Shown here in pieces: positions 11,160 through 23,400 of a stretch of DNA of 64,000 bases. Position numbers and translations under genes: made by a program. Below the pieces are notes generated by a model. The model searched no databases. It saw only the letters and a list, made by a program, of their open reading frames with translations, and had not been told where the DNA came from. The stretch's first letter is position 1. Each line of letters opens with the position of its first letter. The DNA lies in NCBI GenBank assembly GCA_020796225.1, contig CM036768.1, forward strand, positions 40,870,789 through 40,934,788. Reading direction: 5' to 3'. Source of the DNA: Arion vulgaris. Taxonomy: Eukaryota; Mollusca; Gastropoda; Stylommatophora; Arionidae.

Positions 11160-11690
11160 ACATCTATCTACAAATGCCACCAGTAATGGAAGTTGCTTTC
11201 ACACTTAAAAATGTGGAAGAGTTAATCTTGGAGCTGGAGTCATAGGAACTGTCTCAAACAATTTCAGGCTAGAAATGGAAGCTCTCAAGGTGGCAACAGA
11301 AATGATCATATAACAAAAATATCAGATTTATAGGAATCTAGTGATCATGATAACTGAGTGCTCTGTCAGTTATAAATAATCTAGTGATCTGATAACTGAG
11401 TGCCTTAGTTATAATAATCTAGTGATCATGATAACTGAGTGCTCTGTCAGTTATAAATAATGTTGAAATATTTGAAGAATACTGAACTGAACGATCTGTT
11501 AGAAACTCTAAGGAGGATAATAACTTTCACAGAATAGTCATTCAGTTGATACATCACACTGCAACATTCAGAGAAACTCTAAGGAGGATAATAACTTTAA
11601 CAGAATAGTCATTCAGTTGATACATCACACTGCAACATTAAGAGAAAAAATAGCTGATAGTCTAGCCAGAAAAAGGAAACTGCATAAAAC
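11160..11690 (+). mobile_element. LINE RNase H remnant with internal tandem copies
   Basis: Plus-strand fragments LGAGVIGTVSNNFRLEMEAL and later REKIADSLARKRK resemble the E and final D segments of LINE RNase H domains. Between them 11335-11460 is a roughly 44-bp unit x3 and 11500-11640 a 72-bp unit x2, so the domain remnant has expanded internally. Confidence 0.5.
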
Positions 11691-12170
11691 TACCTGACCG
11701 CTACATGAAGCAAAACTACCTGACGCACAAGGATGCAAAATACCATCGGACAAACTACCTGACATACAGGACAAAACTACCACGCTACAGATGCAAACAC
11801 CACCAAAGATGAAACTCGACGTAATGCCAAAACACCGCCGACTCAAGGATGTCAAAACTACCTGACCGGATACAAGGATGCCAAAACTACCTGACTCTAC
11901 AAGGATGTCAAAACTACCTGTCAAACACAAGCTACAATGATGATCAAATACCTGACCGAGATCAAAGAAATATTTACCTGACCAGGATACAAGGAGTCAA
12001 CTACCTGCCAGGAAAAAAACTACTGACCAGCTACGGATCAAAACTACACGCTGGATTCAAAACTACCGACGCTACAAGGATTCAACACCGCTCAAGATTC
12101 AAAACCACCACTCAAGATCAAACCTACGGCTACAGTGCAAACACCTGACCAGCTACTGAACAACTCCGAC
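11690..12170. repeat. Minisatellite, about 25 bp, heavily gapped
   Basis: Monomer close to CTACAAGGATGCAAAACTAC plus CTGAC. Roughly 18 copies, many missing one to four bases. Same noise style as 5690-6335. The ORFs across it are spurious. Confidence 0.8.
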
Positions 12171-12439
12171 GCAGATCAACACTGACGGTCAACAAAACTA
12201 CCATCTAACAAATCTCAATCAATAAACCACTCAACAAAACAGAATATGGATTCAATCTTGCAAAGATCAGGTAGTCATATTTTAGCTCAGAACAGGACAC
12301 AACGGATGGGTCACACCTTGTGCACTCAATTCAAGATAGATATTCAATTTTTTTACTGATTTCGATTCTAGAGATATAAAACTAACAGAATAAAACATAT
12401 TTGGAAAATCAATATTTTAAAGAAAATATGTCATTTCGT

Positions 12440-12720
12440 GAGTTCTGAGACCCCTTAAACGTTGTGCGTAAGATATAGCGGCAAAGTATATCTTTCAAAA
12501 CATGTTGATTGCAGACAGACCTCAGGAAAATAATATGACCCATATACATCATCTTCAAAGAGAAACTGTAAAGTGGAACTCAAATCCTGAAAAATATAGC
12601 AAACTGTATCAGAGAATTCAAAATCCCAGGCTAAAATGAATAATGATCCCTGATGAAGAGGAAACACCCAATCATTTCAAAAGTATAAGGCAGCACAATA
12701 CTATAATGATAAAGAAGTGC
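12440..12720. repeat. Dispersed repeat pair with 32280-32440
   Basis: TTGCAGACAGACCTCAGGAAAA..AAACTGTAAAGTGGAACTC matches TTGCAGGCAGACTTGAGAAAA..AAATTGTAAGGTGGAACTG at 32.3 kb. Same orientation, diverged; likely a LINE piece, domain not identified. Confidence 0.45.
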
Positions 12721-12882
12721 AGAATCACTGAACAAGAATTGATAGCTTGTATATATTAATTATGAAACTGTTGAAAAAATGGAAGATCATAGAATATGGT
12801 ACTTATGCTACTAGAATAATCCAACACTAATTGCTTTGAGTCTAATTCACTTTCTCATTAATACAGATAAGAGTAAACAAAC

Positions 12883-12955
12883 CTGTCCACCTTTCCATTC
12901 AGAAGGTTGCACATAAAATTCATTAAAAGCATTGTTTCTGAATACTGCAATTTGC
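12883..12955 (-). CDS. Exon 16 (residues 588-611), WD40 blade end
   Basis: 73 nt. Acceptor TTTTCTTCCAG before GCAAAT; donor GGACAG followed by GTTTGT. One base completes Lys with exon 15, then QIAVFRNNAFNEFYVQPSEW. QIAVFR is the last strand of the blade begun in exon 15; the rest leads to exon 17's EHTEDI. Confidence 0.88.
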
Positions 12956-13084
12956 CTGGAAGAAAATAATGCAAAATTTTATAAAATTGTTCTACACATA
13001 TCGGAATACATAATAATAATAATATAATAATATAGTAATATAATAATTGTTATACTGTACAATTAAATGTTTGTATTTAAAATA

Positions 13085-13445
13085 TATGGCCAATGCCCGA
13101 TAAACGAATCTCAAAACAGTTGATGTATGGCAAGCATGAAGGGGGCAGATGTTCAGTTAGTTGACAGAAAAAACGCTTTAACGACACTCTTAAAGTGTCT
13201 CTAAAATGCTTCGATATAGACATCACATGCTGGGAGTTCCTTGTGCAAGATTGCCAAATGTGGTGCTGTAACAACACAAGAAGAACTTGCAAAGCTGAGA
13301 ATCGTCGTGCTGTTGAGTGCTGAGAAAGTAAGCTATGCGAAAAGACAGGACACACAACACCCACATGCCTAACCTTGATCATGTATGCATCACCTGCGGT
13401 AGGGGATTGTGTTTGAGGGTTGAACTTTACAGTCACCTCCGCACA
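13085..13445 (-). mobile_element. LINE fragment, minus strand
   Basis: Near-copy of 61868-62220 and 55130-55450 in opposite orientation (GTGTCTCTAAAATGCTTCGA; ACTTTACAGTCACCTCCGCA). Non-coding or 3' region of the element whose RT is clearer at 55130-56960. Confidence 0.6.
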
Positions 13446-13609
13446 CCGAAGAGGTGCAACAACACATGTCTGATGCTGTACTCATCATAGCTTACAATGG
13501 ACGGCTATTAATTAATTAATATAACATTTCTGGTATGTGAAAATTACTTTTTATTTACTTTAGTCCATATCTAACTACTTCTCATAACATAATTACAGTT
13601 CCATTGTTT

Positions 13610-13785
13610 GGCAATTGGTTACTGAACTGACGTCACATCACTCCAGACAGACCCATAGGTGATCTGTCTCCCCCAACAGATGTCAAAGGGTGTGTATACT
13701 GATGGTTCCTGTGGCTCGCTGGTTAAACATACTCTGGCCCTCAATTATCCAGTTCTACTTGTACAACGTGTAATTCCAAACTCCT
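13610..13785 (-). mobile_element. LINE 3' end, minus strand
   Basis: Reverse complement contains the AACCAATTGCC..CCAACAG order and the TAAGGAGTTTGGAATTACAC and AGAACTGGATAATTG blocks of the RNase H-containing LINE at 26720-27320. Broken after 13785 by TTAACCCTTAAACG, which may be the edge of another TTAA element; the partner end was not found. Confidence 0.5.
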
Positions 13786-14079
13786 TAACCCTTAAACGTC
13801 CTACTATTAGGAATATCTCATTTATAAATACGAAATTACATGACTCATGAACTGACCGTTTTTATACATTAGTTAAGCATATAATATATGTTAACTAATG
13901 CAAAACATATGACAATTTCATAAATAATTAATAAAAAATTAATTATATATGTTTAATATGTCTAATCTTGTTGATTAAAGCATGCTTTTTTCTTCTTCTT
14001 GATCTGTTTTTGCCCGCTATGAATTCATGCGTAGTCAGGGAGCCTGGTATGCCGCTTCTGACTGATTTTTGTCTCCCTG

Positions 14080-14239
14080 ATTTGGCTGAAATCGGTTGCA
14101 CGTCTCCTAAATATGTAGAAGTCTATACGTTTAGGGACCTACCAAACTAATGTGCAATGTATACACGTTCTTGGCAATGATCAAACATATCACAAAGAGT
14201 GATTAAAATTGGTGGTAAGAGAATGAACGCAAGAAGAAG
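14080..14239 (+). mobile_element. S1 SINE, 3' half
   Basis: GGCTGAAATCGGTTGCACGT..TAGAAGTCTATACGTTTAGG..ACACGTTCTTGGCA and a GAACGCAAGAAGAAG tail; about 90 percent similar by eye to 40118-40277. Confidence 0.65.
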
Positions 14240-14361
14240 TCTCCTTACTTTGCTCCTATGGAGTTATTCAAAGAGCACCACAACATAAACGCCTGCTCAT
14301 GATTGACCTGAGAGTGAGACTTAGTATAATGTGATACTACTTGATATGCTACTTATATATG

Positions 14362-14493
14362 CAGTAGTATAATCAGTAGTATAATCAGTAGTATAATCAG
14401 TAGTATAATCAGTAGTATAATCATAGTATAATAGTAGTATAATCAGTAGTATAATCAGTAGTATAATCAGTAGTATAATCAGTAGTATAATCA
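14362..14493. repeat. 12-bp satellite AGTAGTATAATC x about 11
   Basis: Monomer AGTAGTATAATC with two short copies near 14420. Intron between exons 15 and 16. Confidence 0.9.
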
Positions 14494-14643
14494 GATATGT
14501 ATATATACTACTTATATATCAGTAGATATAGTATAATGAGAAATAATAAAAGGAATAATGGTTGTGTTTATATTTCATTTTTTTCATCTTCTTCTTTGAC
14601 TGAGTCCTACTCAGTTCAGAATCTTTTCTCTATATTTACTTAC

Positions 14644-14759
14644 TTAGTCCATCCTACGACAATCACTGTTCTCTTTAATACCAACACTTGACCAACATCA
14701 GCTGGTTGACCACCTGAGCACACAAGGCTGTGATAGCAGTGACCATTAAAGTCCCAAAT
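14644..14759 (-). CDS. Exon 15 (residues 549-586), WD40 blade boundary
   Basis: 116 nt. Acceptor TATTCTTACCCCAAG before ATTTGG; donor ACTAA followed by GTAAGT. It encodes IWDFNGHCYHSLVCSGGQPA then DVGQVLVLKRTVIVVGWT. IWDFNGHC closes the blade of exon 14, and VLVLKR..VVGW opens the next one, finished in exon 16. The VLVLKR motif is strongly family-typical. Confidence 0.9.
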
Positions 14760-15924
14760 CTTGGGGTAAGAATACAAATGTTCACATTTTTAAACAAAAA
14801 GTTTTACAAGGAATAATTCTTATTGTATTTATATGTAATGTTGTGTTATCGATCGCGTCATGGCAATTGGGCATTCCATTCATGCTCTGTCCTCTGTTGC
14901 AGCAGCCATCCCAAAGTCCATTTGCTCACCGTGCATAGAAGTTGATTGATGCATTTATAAGTGATGCAATTGTTTATGGAACTTTTATTAATTATAAATA
15001 TAATAACATTTAAATATAGAAACAATATTAGTTAATTTGTGCAGAAATATGTTCACACCTAAACTCTGATATAAATATAAACAAAAACAGCAACATATCT
15101 TTGACAGTGTTCACTATTAAAGTGATTCCAGACAGAATCAGTCATTTTGTTGGTACCAATGATCCAAATTTACACCAAGCAAGAAGTCAACAAGAGAACT
15201 CATAGCACTAAAGCTAGGAACATAAAAAACGAATGAACCATGACCTTGACTTTTTCAAAGACCTACTAAAAATTGAAAACGCCCACAAGACTATGGTAAT
15301 AAATAATCAGCAGCAAACACTGTATATGGACATCACCTCTTCAAGAGACTAAATTTAGACTCTAGTGTCCTAGAATCTGGAAGTATCAGGGAGAGACATT
15401 TTTATGGCAGGGCAAGCCATTTGATGATTTTTAGCACTGTGCATTTTGATTTATAAAATAATATTTAAATATTGCACTTACATTAAATAAGGAGCAATCA
15501 TAACCACAGTTGGGCTAAAGTGTGGACAGGACTACTGCTGAACAGTATGGAGCTTTAGACAACGACCACCAACATAAGGCAGCTATGGAAACTCTTTGTT
15601 TCTTTCTGAGACCATGCTAAACAGACTAACTATTGTGTAAGACTTTCCAATCATGCTTTGCAAGGTATAAAAGATTGTTGGTAATAGATGGTGGATGGCA
15701 CTATAGAGGCTTCATGTATTCAGTATTTTGTGTGGCTCTACTGTCCTAGATGCAACAGGGGTTCAACATAATGAAAGAGCTGACTTGCTGACTTCTAAAG
15801 AGTCTGTAGTGGGAACATTTGTTCTGGATAGTGGTGATACAATAATTTGTGATTGAGGCAAACAGTGTTAATGATGATGACTTGGTCATTGATGGCGATG
15901 TGATCTTGAAACAGGAATTTGATA
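14760..15924. other. Intronic stretch with no recognised feature
   Basis: AT-rich sequence with several short non-conserved ORFs on both strands (up to 68 codons). No splice-supported exon, repeat array or element end was found apart from weak LINE-like text near 15120-15240. Confidence 0.4.
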
Positions 15925-16784
15925 TTAACTCTTTCCGCTTTAAGACGCACACTGCGCCATAGCGACTTCTATTCCAGCTTTAAGCACACTGCGCCATCAA
16001 GATGTTTCGTTGCCTTGAGTTGTTTCATTTATACAAGTCTTTCTAGTTTTACTTCTACTAATTTTAGTTTTAATAGTATTCTTCCGGTTCCTTCACTTTA
16101 ATAGTGTCACTTTCTCTTCGATTTCATCGTTCATTCACCGTTTCAGTTTGTTTCAAGTTTATTTGTTGTTGCTACAGACGAGATTTGTAAACAGTTCAAT
16201 CTGGGACTAGGCCTTCATGTAATAAGCACTCCATGTGTGTATCAGGCGCTGATTTTTATAGAAAAATGCATGTACATTTCAGATTATAGTAGTATTATAA
16301 GTAGTATTAGTAATGATTCGATCCAGAAATAGATGTGAATCAGGCAGCGATCATCATAATAAAATGGCTATCAAGCCCAACAGGAGCTTGATGTCAACTT
16401 TTCATCATATCTTCATTTCTATTAGGTATATTGTCATAACATTTTGCCTGGACTTCACAAATTAGATTACAAAATGATTTCTAGAAGCACATAGGGATAC
16501 ATTTTGAAGATGCTGTTATAATGTCACGTAAGTGTTGCATATGTCACTAACAATTTATAATTTTTTCTATTTATGTTATCATATTTGACCCAGTTTCTTC
16601 TAAAATATTCCATGTATTGCTATTTAATCTTGTTATTCTAATAGGTTGTCCAGTTTTCTTCAAATTAGTATATGATAAGATATATATATGTTTATTTATT
16701 GATAAGTAGTTATGATTTGAAAAAATAACCCATTGCATTTTTGTCTCCGTACAACTGAGGAAATAACGGTGTGGAAAGAGTTAA
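15925..16784 (-). mobile_element. TTAA-flanked element, family C, longest copy (860 bp)
   Basis: Bounded by TTAACTCTTTCC and GGAAAGAGTTAA, giving TTAA plus an inverted CTCTTTCC terminus. Inside are CACACTGCGCCAT twice, TCTAGTTTTACTTCTACTA, and CTTGTTATTCTAATAGGTTG near the right end as in other copies. About 540 bp of extra internal sequence (16100-16620) is absent from the 321-bp copy at 39581; no transposase ORF was recognised there. Confidence 0.75.
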
Positions 16785-17182
16785 GCTTGGCATGTGTCAC
16801 AGGAACCAAAGTGAAGACTGATTAAACATTTGTCTAACCAGTGAGCTGTAGCAGCTACTAGCATACATTTCCTGCATCACTAAATACAAATTTATTGAAC
16901 AGATTGGTCTGTCTCTCACTGCCTTACTTGCAGTGATTAGCTAACTAACATCATGACTCTAATTGTACTTTCCAAAATGAATGTGCAAAAGAGTATGACT
17001 TCTGATAAGAGAATGTATTAAGAATTGATAACTAAACATTTTGCAAAAAAATGCCCAGAATAATTACACCTCCTGGTGAAACACAGATAACTTCAGGAAA
17101 ATACAACTGTATGAATAAATACAATTCTGTGGTCTTAGAAATATATATATGTCTTCATCCAGCACTGTCATTGTGCATGTAC

Positions 17183-17347
17183 CTTTACAGTTCCATCTGT
17201 ACTGCCAGTGTAAAGTCTAGTCTCAGATTGGTCTTGTGTGAGACATGTTACTTCTGAGTTACCATGGGCTTTGTTAAACTGCTTAGCTTTCTGACCTGTA
17301 TCAATCAGCCACATTATGATAGTACCTGCTTGGCAAACACTGACAAC
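17183..17347 (-). CDS. Exon 14 (residues 494-548), WD40 blades
   Basis: 55 codons, phase 0 both ends. Acceptor AATTTCAG before GTTGTC; donor GTAAAG followed by GTACAT. It encodes VVSVCQAGTIIMWLIDTGQK, then AHGNSEVTCLTQ and LYTGSTDGTVK. It completes one blade (IIMW) and carries most of the next (AHG turn, TGSTDGTVK), which exon 15 closes with IWDF. Confidence 0.93.
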
Positions 17348-17929
17348 CTGAAATTATGTAAGAGATGGTATGAGGGAGATAAGGACTGCAAAAGTAATGG
17401 TCAGGCTAATAATACACAATATCATAGACTTATATCTTAGCTTCTGTGACATATATATTGTTATTAATAGTGGCATGATATATTAATAGTCTTGAGAGAC
17501 AATTGAGCAGGAATTTTTTAAATGAGTTTGTTGATATCTTCCAGCTAGTCACCTTATTCTGGTTTCACCAGTACTCTGATCAGTGTTCAAAGTCTGCTTT
17601 CAGTTGGACATGTCCCTGAAAAGTGCTCTTTTCAGTGTAATATATTCCCATCCATAAACTTCCAGTCTCTTTGTGTATGCTATTGTAGCCAAGAATGGGT
17701 TATTCCTTTGCCAGGTTAGCTCTCTATACACGATATCTTGAGGGATCTGGTTATTATCCATCTGGTATAGGTGACCCAGCAATTTTATACTACTAGGCAG
17801 ATGAAAGCTGTTATTCCTAAACTCTAGCATGAACCAACATCTTGCTGTTTGTTACTCTATGACTTGCTATTAATTATTATTAGTCTGATTGACTTATTGA
17901 AAATGAAAATTGTGGCATATCCTTTACAG

Positions 17930-18150
17930 GACGTAACCATCAACCACAGGAAACAAGTGGACGATTTTCTAGGCACCACTTATATGTTCAGTAGTTTTCC
18001 ATTGCTTTCTGAATGGTGAGGTCTATTTTTACCTTTTGTAAAAATCCCATGGAAACGAATTTGCTTCCAAACTTTCCCACCATGGGGTTTGAATCAGGTA
18101 CGCTTGGGTTTGTGATTAACTCACTACCGCTTGAGCTACAGATGCTCACA
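17930..18150 (-). mobile_element. tRNA-derived SINE (family S6)
   Basis: The minus strand reads CATCTGTAGCTCAAGCGGTA (strong A box TAGCTCAAGCGG) and later GATTCAAACCCC (B-box-like). Single copy in the window. This is the closest of all the SINE heads to a real tRNA, but the cloverleaf is not complete, so it is not called a tRNA gene. Confidence 0.6.
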
Positions 18151-18159
18151 TTATTAGTT

Positions 18160-19020
18160 GTTGAAATAAAGCCAAACTAGGGCTAAAAGAAGATCAAGCA
18201 GATTTACCAAAGTAAAACTTAATCAAATTACAGAACAAAATGTACAAGATCTACAGAAGCTGCTAGACTCATTAAAGTAAACAAATCAAGAATACACTAA
18301 ATGTACATAATTTCAAACAAGCAACTTCTGTAGTTAATGTTTGGTCTCTGTGCTCTCCATAATGTTCTTTGAAGCTTGTAATAAAAGCCTTACTTTGCTG
18401 TCTTATCTGCAATGTTTGTTGGAGTATAGCACTGAACAATTGGTGTTTGTTTCTTCCTATAATATTGTGATATCATTCAATCAATTTTGGATGATACTGG
18501 TTTTCCTTCTATTAGTTCTTATTATTTAGTTTCTGACACCATTATAAAGGCATGTACACAAATGGTCTTTGTATCCTCAACAGATGTTGTTTTGTTCTAT
18601 GTTTAGTATATTCTCTCCTGTTTCACTAAATCTAGCCCATGTGACTTTTAATATATTTTTAAGCTAGTTAGACATTATTACAGAAAGCAAAAACAAATAA
18701 ATGTTATTTTAGCGTTAACCTGAAATGTTAAAACTAGGAAAAATGAAGCCTTTGCTGTAATTGCAAAAGTTGAATTTTATTGTACCTACAAAACATACAT
18801 GGATCTAAATATCTTTAAAACACAACAACATAAATTTGGAGATGTAACTCGGGATAAAATCATTCTAGAAAAATGGAACACAATGTATACAAGAAAATGT
18901 TTTCTTCACGAAAGTTAAAAAGATAATTTGTCAGTGACATATATATTGTGTCAACCGTGTCACATAGTTAACTGTGAAATCTAGAAACAGATCACTAGAT
19001 ACTACAAAGATATTATTTCC
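18160..19020. other. Intronic stretch with no recognised feature
   Basis: AT-rich sequence between exons 13 and 14. Only short ORFs that show no domain or splice support. Confidence 0.4.
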
Positions 19021-19372
19021 CATCTAAGGTAAGAATTCCATGAACAACAAATGCAAATGAAGACAATCTGATGAAATTCTATCATGCAGGTAGGAAATAA
19101 ACAGTCTGACACAGTCTTCATTGTTTTGGGTTGGGGAGTGGGTATATTTTAAGAAAAGTTTAGAAAACGTTATTACAACTGACACTATTAATAGTGGAAG
19201 AGAATAAAAAATAAGTCTAGACAGTTTAACATTCTGGAACTGAATGTCAATAAATATCACAATGGACAATAATTTTATAGATGTCCATGATTGCCTACAC
19301 CATCTGACATAGCATAAGCGAGTTACAAAAAAGAAACAGAGAGAACGAATGGGAGAGAAATAAAAAATATAC

Positions 19373-19551
19373 CTGATTGTATACAGAATTATAGAGTGCG
19401 GCTACAACAGGTCTTTCATGGCTGAGTGTTCTGTTCTTGACCTCAGACTTCATGTCAATGGCAGTAATCTGATGACCAAAAGTGATGAATAATCTGTTCC
19501 TTTCATGTCCATCTCTGTCCTTGCCATCATCAAAGAAAAGAGAGCTGACCG
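19373..19551 (-). CDS. Exon 13 (residues 435-493), WD40 blades
   Basis: 179 nt. Acceptor TTTTTGTATTTCCATCAAAG before CGGTCA; donor CAATCAG followed by GTATAT. Two bases complete Ala after exon 12's KGPE, then VSSLFFDDGKDRDGHERNRL, FITFGHQITAIDM and SHERPVVAALYNSVYNQ. SHE..V..ALYNS..NQVVS, running into exon 14, is highly characteristic of the WDR49/WDR64 group. Confidence 0.93.
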
Positions 19552-19767
19552 CTTTGATGGAAATACAAAAATTGTACTGACTGATGTAATAAGAATTAAA
19601 AGTTTTCACTTGAAAAAGAAATATCAAATATAATTTATAAATGCATAAGCATATGTATCTAATAATATTTCTTATATATATACTAGCAGTTTAGCTTCTT
19701 CGCACAGGAATTTAGTTTAATTATATTTGTAAAGTCCCTTAAAGAACATCCCATTGCCTCAAAATCG

Positions 19768-19990
19768 CCGTCCCATTTTTTTTTTTTTTTCCGATCCAGA
19801 AGCACTTGAGCTTTTCAGCTCTTGCTCGGTGCCATGGACATCGTAACCCTTCGGTTCGGTGCCACGAACACCGTAGATCTGGGGAATATGTGGCTTTTCT
19901 GCCATCCCGCGAATTGAACCCGCACACACAGAGGGATAGTCACCCGTAGTCCAACGCTACGAACACGCTGGGCAGACGGGCCTTCGCCCC
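19768..19990 (-). mobile_element. tRNA-derived SINE with poly(A) tail (family S5)
   Basis: The minus-strand head is GCCCAGCGTGTTCGTAGCGT, the B box is GGGTTCAATTC, and it ends in a poly(A) tract (poly(T) at 19777-19790 on plus). A second copy lies at 42235-42431. Flanks CGCCGTCCCATT and CGCCCCATTA may be an imperfect target duplication. Confidence 0.75.
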
Positions 19991-20732
19991 ATTAAAACAA
20001 TACGTTTTCTCTCCCTTCTTGGTTTGAAAACGTTGTCGGTGGACCAAAAAAGATTAAAATGTCCCTAATTCCGATAGCTAGTAAAACCTGATACAACAGA
20101 ATTTCTGGACCTGTGAAAGTTTAATTTAGTTTAAATCTAGTAATATTTCACCACTTTTAAAGTTACATTTGTTATCCTTTTCTGCTGATCTTCCGAGCCC
20201 ACATAAACTCATTCCGATTGCCAGTAAAACCTCATACAATTGAATTCCCCTGAAAGTTGAAAAATAACAATTGGCAAATAAAATTTATTCAGATTATTAA
20301 CTTATTGATGTGTTTAAAAATTTTTTTTAAATAAAAGATTGACAGCGTGAGATTGAACATCTTGTCTTCAGGATAGCAGTCGAGCATCTTATGTATTCGT
20401 CTACAGAACTGACATGTTGAAATACCAATAAATATGTTAGTATTCGTGTGATGTGCGAAAGACGTCACCAGACTATAACAACATGATCGCTTTGCGCATC
20501 ACGTAACCGCGAACATCGTGAAAACATGGATAGGCACTTTCGCGATTTCTACACAGAATGACCATGTGCATTAAGTTGGAATATCTTTATAGAAACGTAT
20601 AAAGATCTAGTTTTATAATTTTTCCTACTTCATAACTATGAAAGCTACCTTCTTGCCAAATTTCAAGTTTGTAGGATGTCCAGATATTTTCAAACAATTG
20701 GGACAGACATACAAATCCATTCATCTTTGTCT

Positions 20733-20737
<5 letters not shown>

Positions 20738-20804
<67 letters not shown>
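20738..20804. repeat. (TA)n microsatellite
   Basis: About 33 TA dinucleotides. It creates a spurious YIYI ORF. Confidence 0.95.
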
Positions 20805-20808
<4 letters not shown>

Positions 20809-21070
20809 CTGCTCTAAAAATGCAGTCAGAGTAGTGTACCTTGATAATCCTGACAACCTCTGAAATGCCTATTGTATTAAACGCAGCACAATTTTTTATT
20901 TAGTAAACACTTTGAAATATTTTTTTTATGATTGCTTCATATTCCAGGTCTATGATAATATGAGCCAAAAGCAACCTCTGCAATCCACTTTGCTTATTAG
21001 TGAGAAATTAAGCTGATAAGAAGGAGGGATACATTAATGTCAGTTTCTGCACACAATAATTACAGTACGT

Positions 21071-21400
21071 TGCACATAAAATTATGACTAATAACAATCA
21101 ATCACAAGCAAATATTTTTAGCTTTTTTGTTTGTAATTTTACATTACACAATCTAATATACTTTCTTTCATGGTTGTCAAGTGTTCATTTTAACAATGTT
21201 GTGCTTTGGTTTGACTAAGTTCTGCTCTAACAAAGTTGCACATAAAATTATGACTAATAACAATCAATCACAAGCAAATATTTTTAGCTTTTTTGTTTGT
21301 AATTTTACATTACACAATCTAATATACTTTCTTTCATGGTTGTCAAGTGTTCATTTTAACAATGTTGTGCTTTGGTTTGACTAAGTTCTGCTCTAACAAA
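21071..21400. repeat. 166-bp perfect tandem duplication
   Basis: The block starting TGCACATAAAATTATGACTA at 21071 is repeated at 21237 with no difference that I can see by eye. A recent duplication or an assembly artefact. Confidence 0.85.
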
Positions 21401-22139
21401 AGGGAATAAATCTACAATTCTGTTTCACTGATTGTACCACTTTAATATATCTCATTTGTGGTTAGTAACATTCTTTCTTCTTAATATAATATGTCAAGGA
21501 CACTTTCAACAGTTTCAAATAATGGACAAAATTTGTTCTTCTGCTTTCATTTAATTTCTCATTCCATACTTTTGTTTCTGCTCTGTATTTACTTGCACCT
21601 CTTTAATCTAATTGACAGTACCAAGAACATGAATTCTCTTGTGGAATCTTGGAAATATCAGGTCTGGTAGTCTAATTCTGAAATTCTTTCCTTTAGTGTC
21701 TGATTTATTTTAAAGTTATTTCTTCTATTCTGAGGGCTGAGTTCCTTTTGTTCAGTTTGTGGACGATGATTCATTTTTTCTGTCATATATTCAACAAAAC
21801 CTATTTTGTCCTAAGCTATCGATACAAAAATGTTTATTTCAGTTTATAACAGCGTCTTTGGCTATATTGTGACAATGTGTGTAACATATATCTATGAAAC
21901 AGTGTCAAGTTGTCAAATATCAAAGCATAGTTTTCCATAACTCTGCAGATTACATATAAATACTCTGCTTTGATTTCTATTTGTTTCAACTTATTTTGAC
22001 TGACAATGATTTCTATGGACACACATTGGATCACTAAACCAAAATACAAATTAGATGTTGCTAAATGTAGATAATATCAAGATGCAAAATAATCCATGTT
22101 CTGAAATTATTTAAAGTGATGTGGAAATTCAAAGTTGAA

Positions 22140-23400
22140 ATTCAACAGCAGGCTCATATCGCTGGATAGGGTAAAAGGCACATTGGGATAATGCCGTGCC
22201 AGGATTAGTGAAGTTGGCATTAATCTAGACGCTGCCCTCACCTCCTCGTGGTGATCCTGAAACAGACAGTGGTTCGGTCTGGCTAAAGGCAGGGATCGAG
22301 GGGGAGCTACTGGTAGTGGTAGCAGTGCAAGAACGGAAAAGAAATGCAGGTACAAAAATTATGAACAAAATGCACACATCTGGCCAATGTCCGTAGATAC
22401 AATGCCCAAGTTTTGCAGAAACGTAAGAAAGCAGAGTACGAGACGTCAGCGAACGAATGCTAACTCCCCCGGAGTAAATGATCGCACCAAAATTAAAAGG
22501 ATGAGAGGTGCATCCAACGAAGAGAAGTGGACCCACGTGGGGTGAAACTCGGAGCCCGTATAGCTCTAGCTCTTTTTATCTTTCTCTCTCGTCCCCCTAG
22601 AGCCTGATATGTCGGGCCTCGGGTTGAGTTGTCGGGGCCCACATAGGGCGAAACTCGGGGCACTGAGGAGGGGGCCCAAATTGAGCACTGTGTCCGGACA
22701 AGCTAGAGTCATTGTGGGGGTATGCACGGTGAGAAACAACAGAAACATAAGAAACTGTAGTCATCTGTGAAGGAGTCCCAACTTCCCCGGAATCAAGGGT
22801 CGCAAGCAAATTGCCATCTGTGGGGCAAGAATCAATAAGAACAAAGTGTAACAAATCAAAAGTCTCGGTTGAGTACAAAGACAGGGCAAACACGCAAGGT
22901 GCTGTCAATTGTATGACGGGAAGACGTGCCAAACAAAAGGGTGAGTGGGCCACCCAGATGAGCAGGTGATTACTGGAAAGCACAGAGGTGGCTTGAACCC
23001 AGTGCAAAGCAAAGGTCTCGGTAAGCGTCTCTGGAAAACACTGTAACACATTGTGTAGATACATGGGAAGGTTGAGGTAAACTCCGTACATGAGGCTAAG
23101 CGCAGAGAAATCTATTGGTAAAGTTAGCAGAGCGCAAATCGTCAAGTTGTGTTTTAGTGCCTATCGAAACTGCCCTCCCTGTGACAATCGGGCAAGGTAC
23201 TGTTGCATTAACAACTAACATCTCCAGAAGAACTGAGGTGGGTGATACCTAAGGGACTGCCCTCCCTGGAACAACCAGGCAAGGTACTGTTGCAATTACA
23301 ACTAACATAACCGGAAGAACTTAGGTGGGTGATGTTTGGGAGCGAAAATTTCAGTTGCGTTGCTAGTGTCGTTTGAAACAACCTTCTAGAATATCTGTGC
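22140..23400. other. GC-rich unidentified insert with long spurious-looking ORFs
   Basis: Clearly more GC-rich than its surroundings. The largest ORF of the window (182 codons, minus, 22597-23145) lies here, along with overlapping minus ORFs at 22107-22536; none shows a recognised domain. Two related blocks, CCCACGTGGGGTGAAACTCG at 22531 and CCCACATAGGGCGAAACTCG at 22639, repeat 108 bp apart. No splice link to the host gene. It may be a fragment of a larger transposon or of foreign origin; unresolved. Confidence 0.35.
23170..23343. repeat. 87-bp direct duplication
   Basis: CTGCCCTCCCTG..GGGCAAGGTACTGTTGCA..CTAACAT..AGAAGAACT(G/T)AGGTGGGTGAT occurs twice, 87 bp apart, at the right edge of the GC-rich insert. 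Confidence 0.75.

Noticed and set aside
13783..13830. Another TTAA element starting TTAACCCTTAAACG
   Set aside because: No matching inverted end was found within 1 kb.
15746..15952. 68-codon minus ORF
   Set aside because: No domain, no splice support, typical of random AT-rich sequence.
18080..18150. tRNA gene
   Set aside because: A and B boxes are good, but the acceptor and anticodon arms do not close into a cloverleaf; part of a longer SINE.
22597..23145. 182-codon minus ORF as a gene
   Set aside because: Lies in a GC-rich block where stops are rarer; no domain, overlaps other equally open frames, no exon-type borders.
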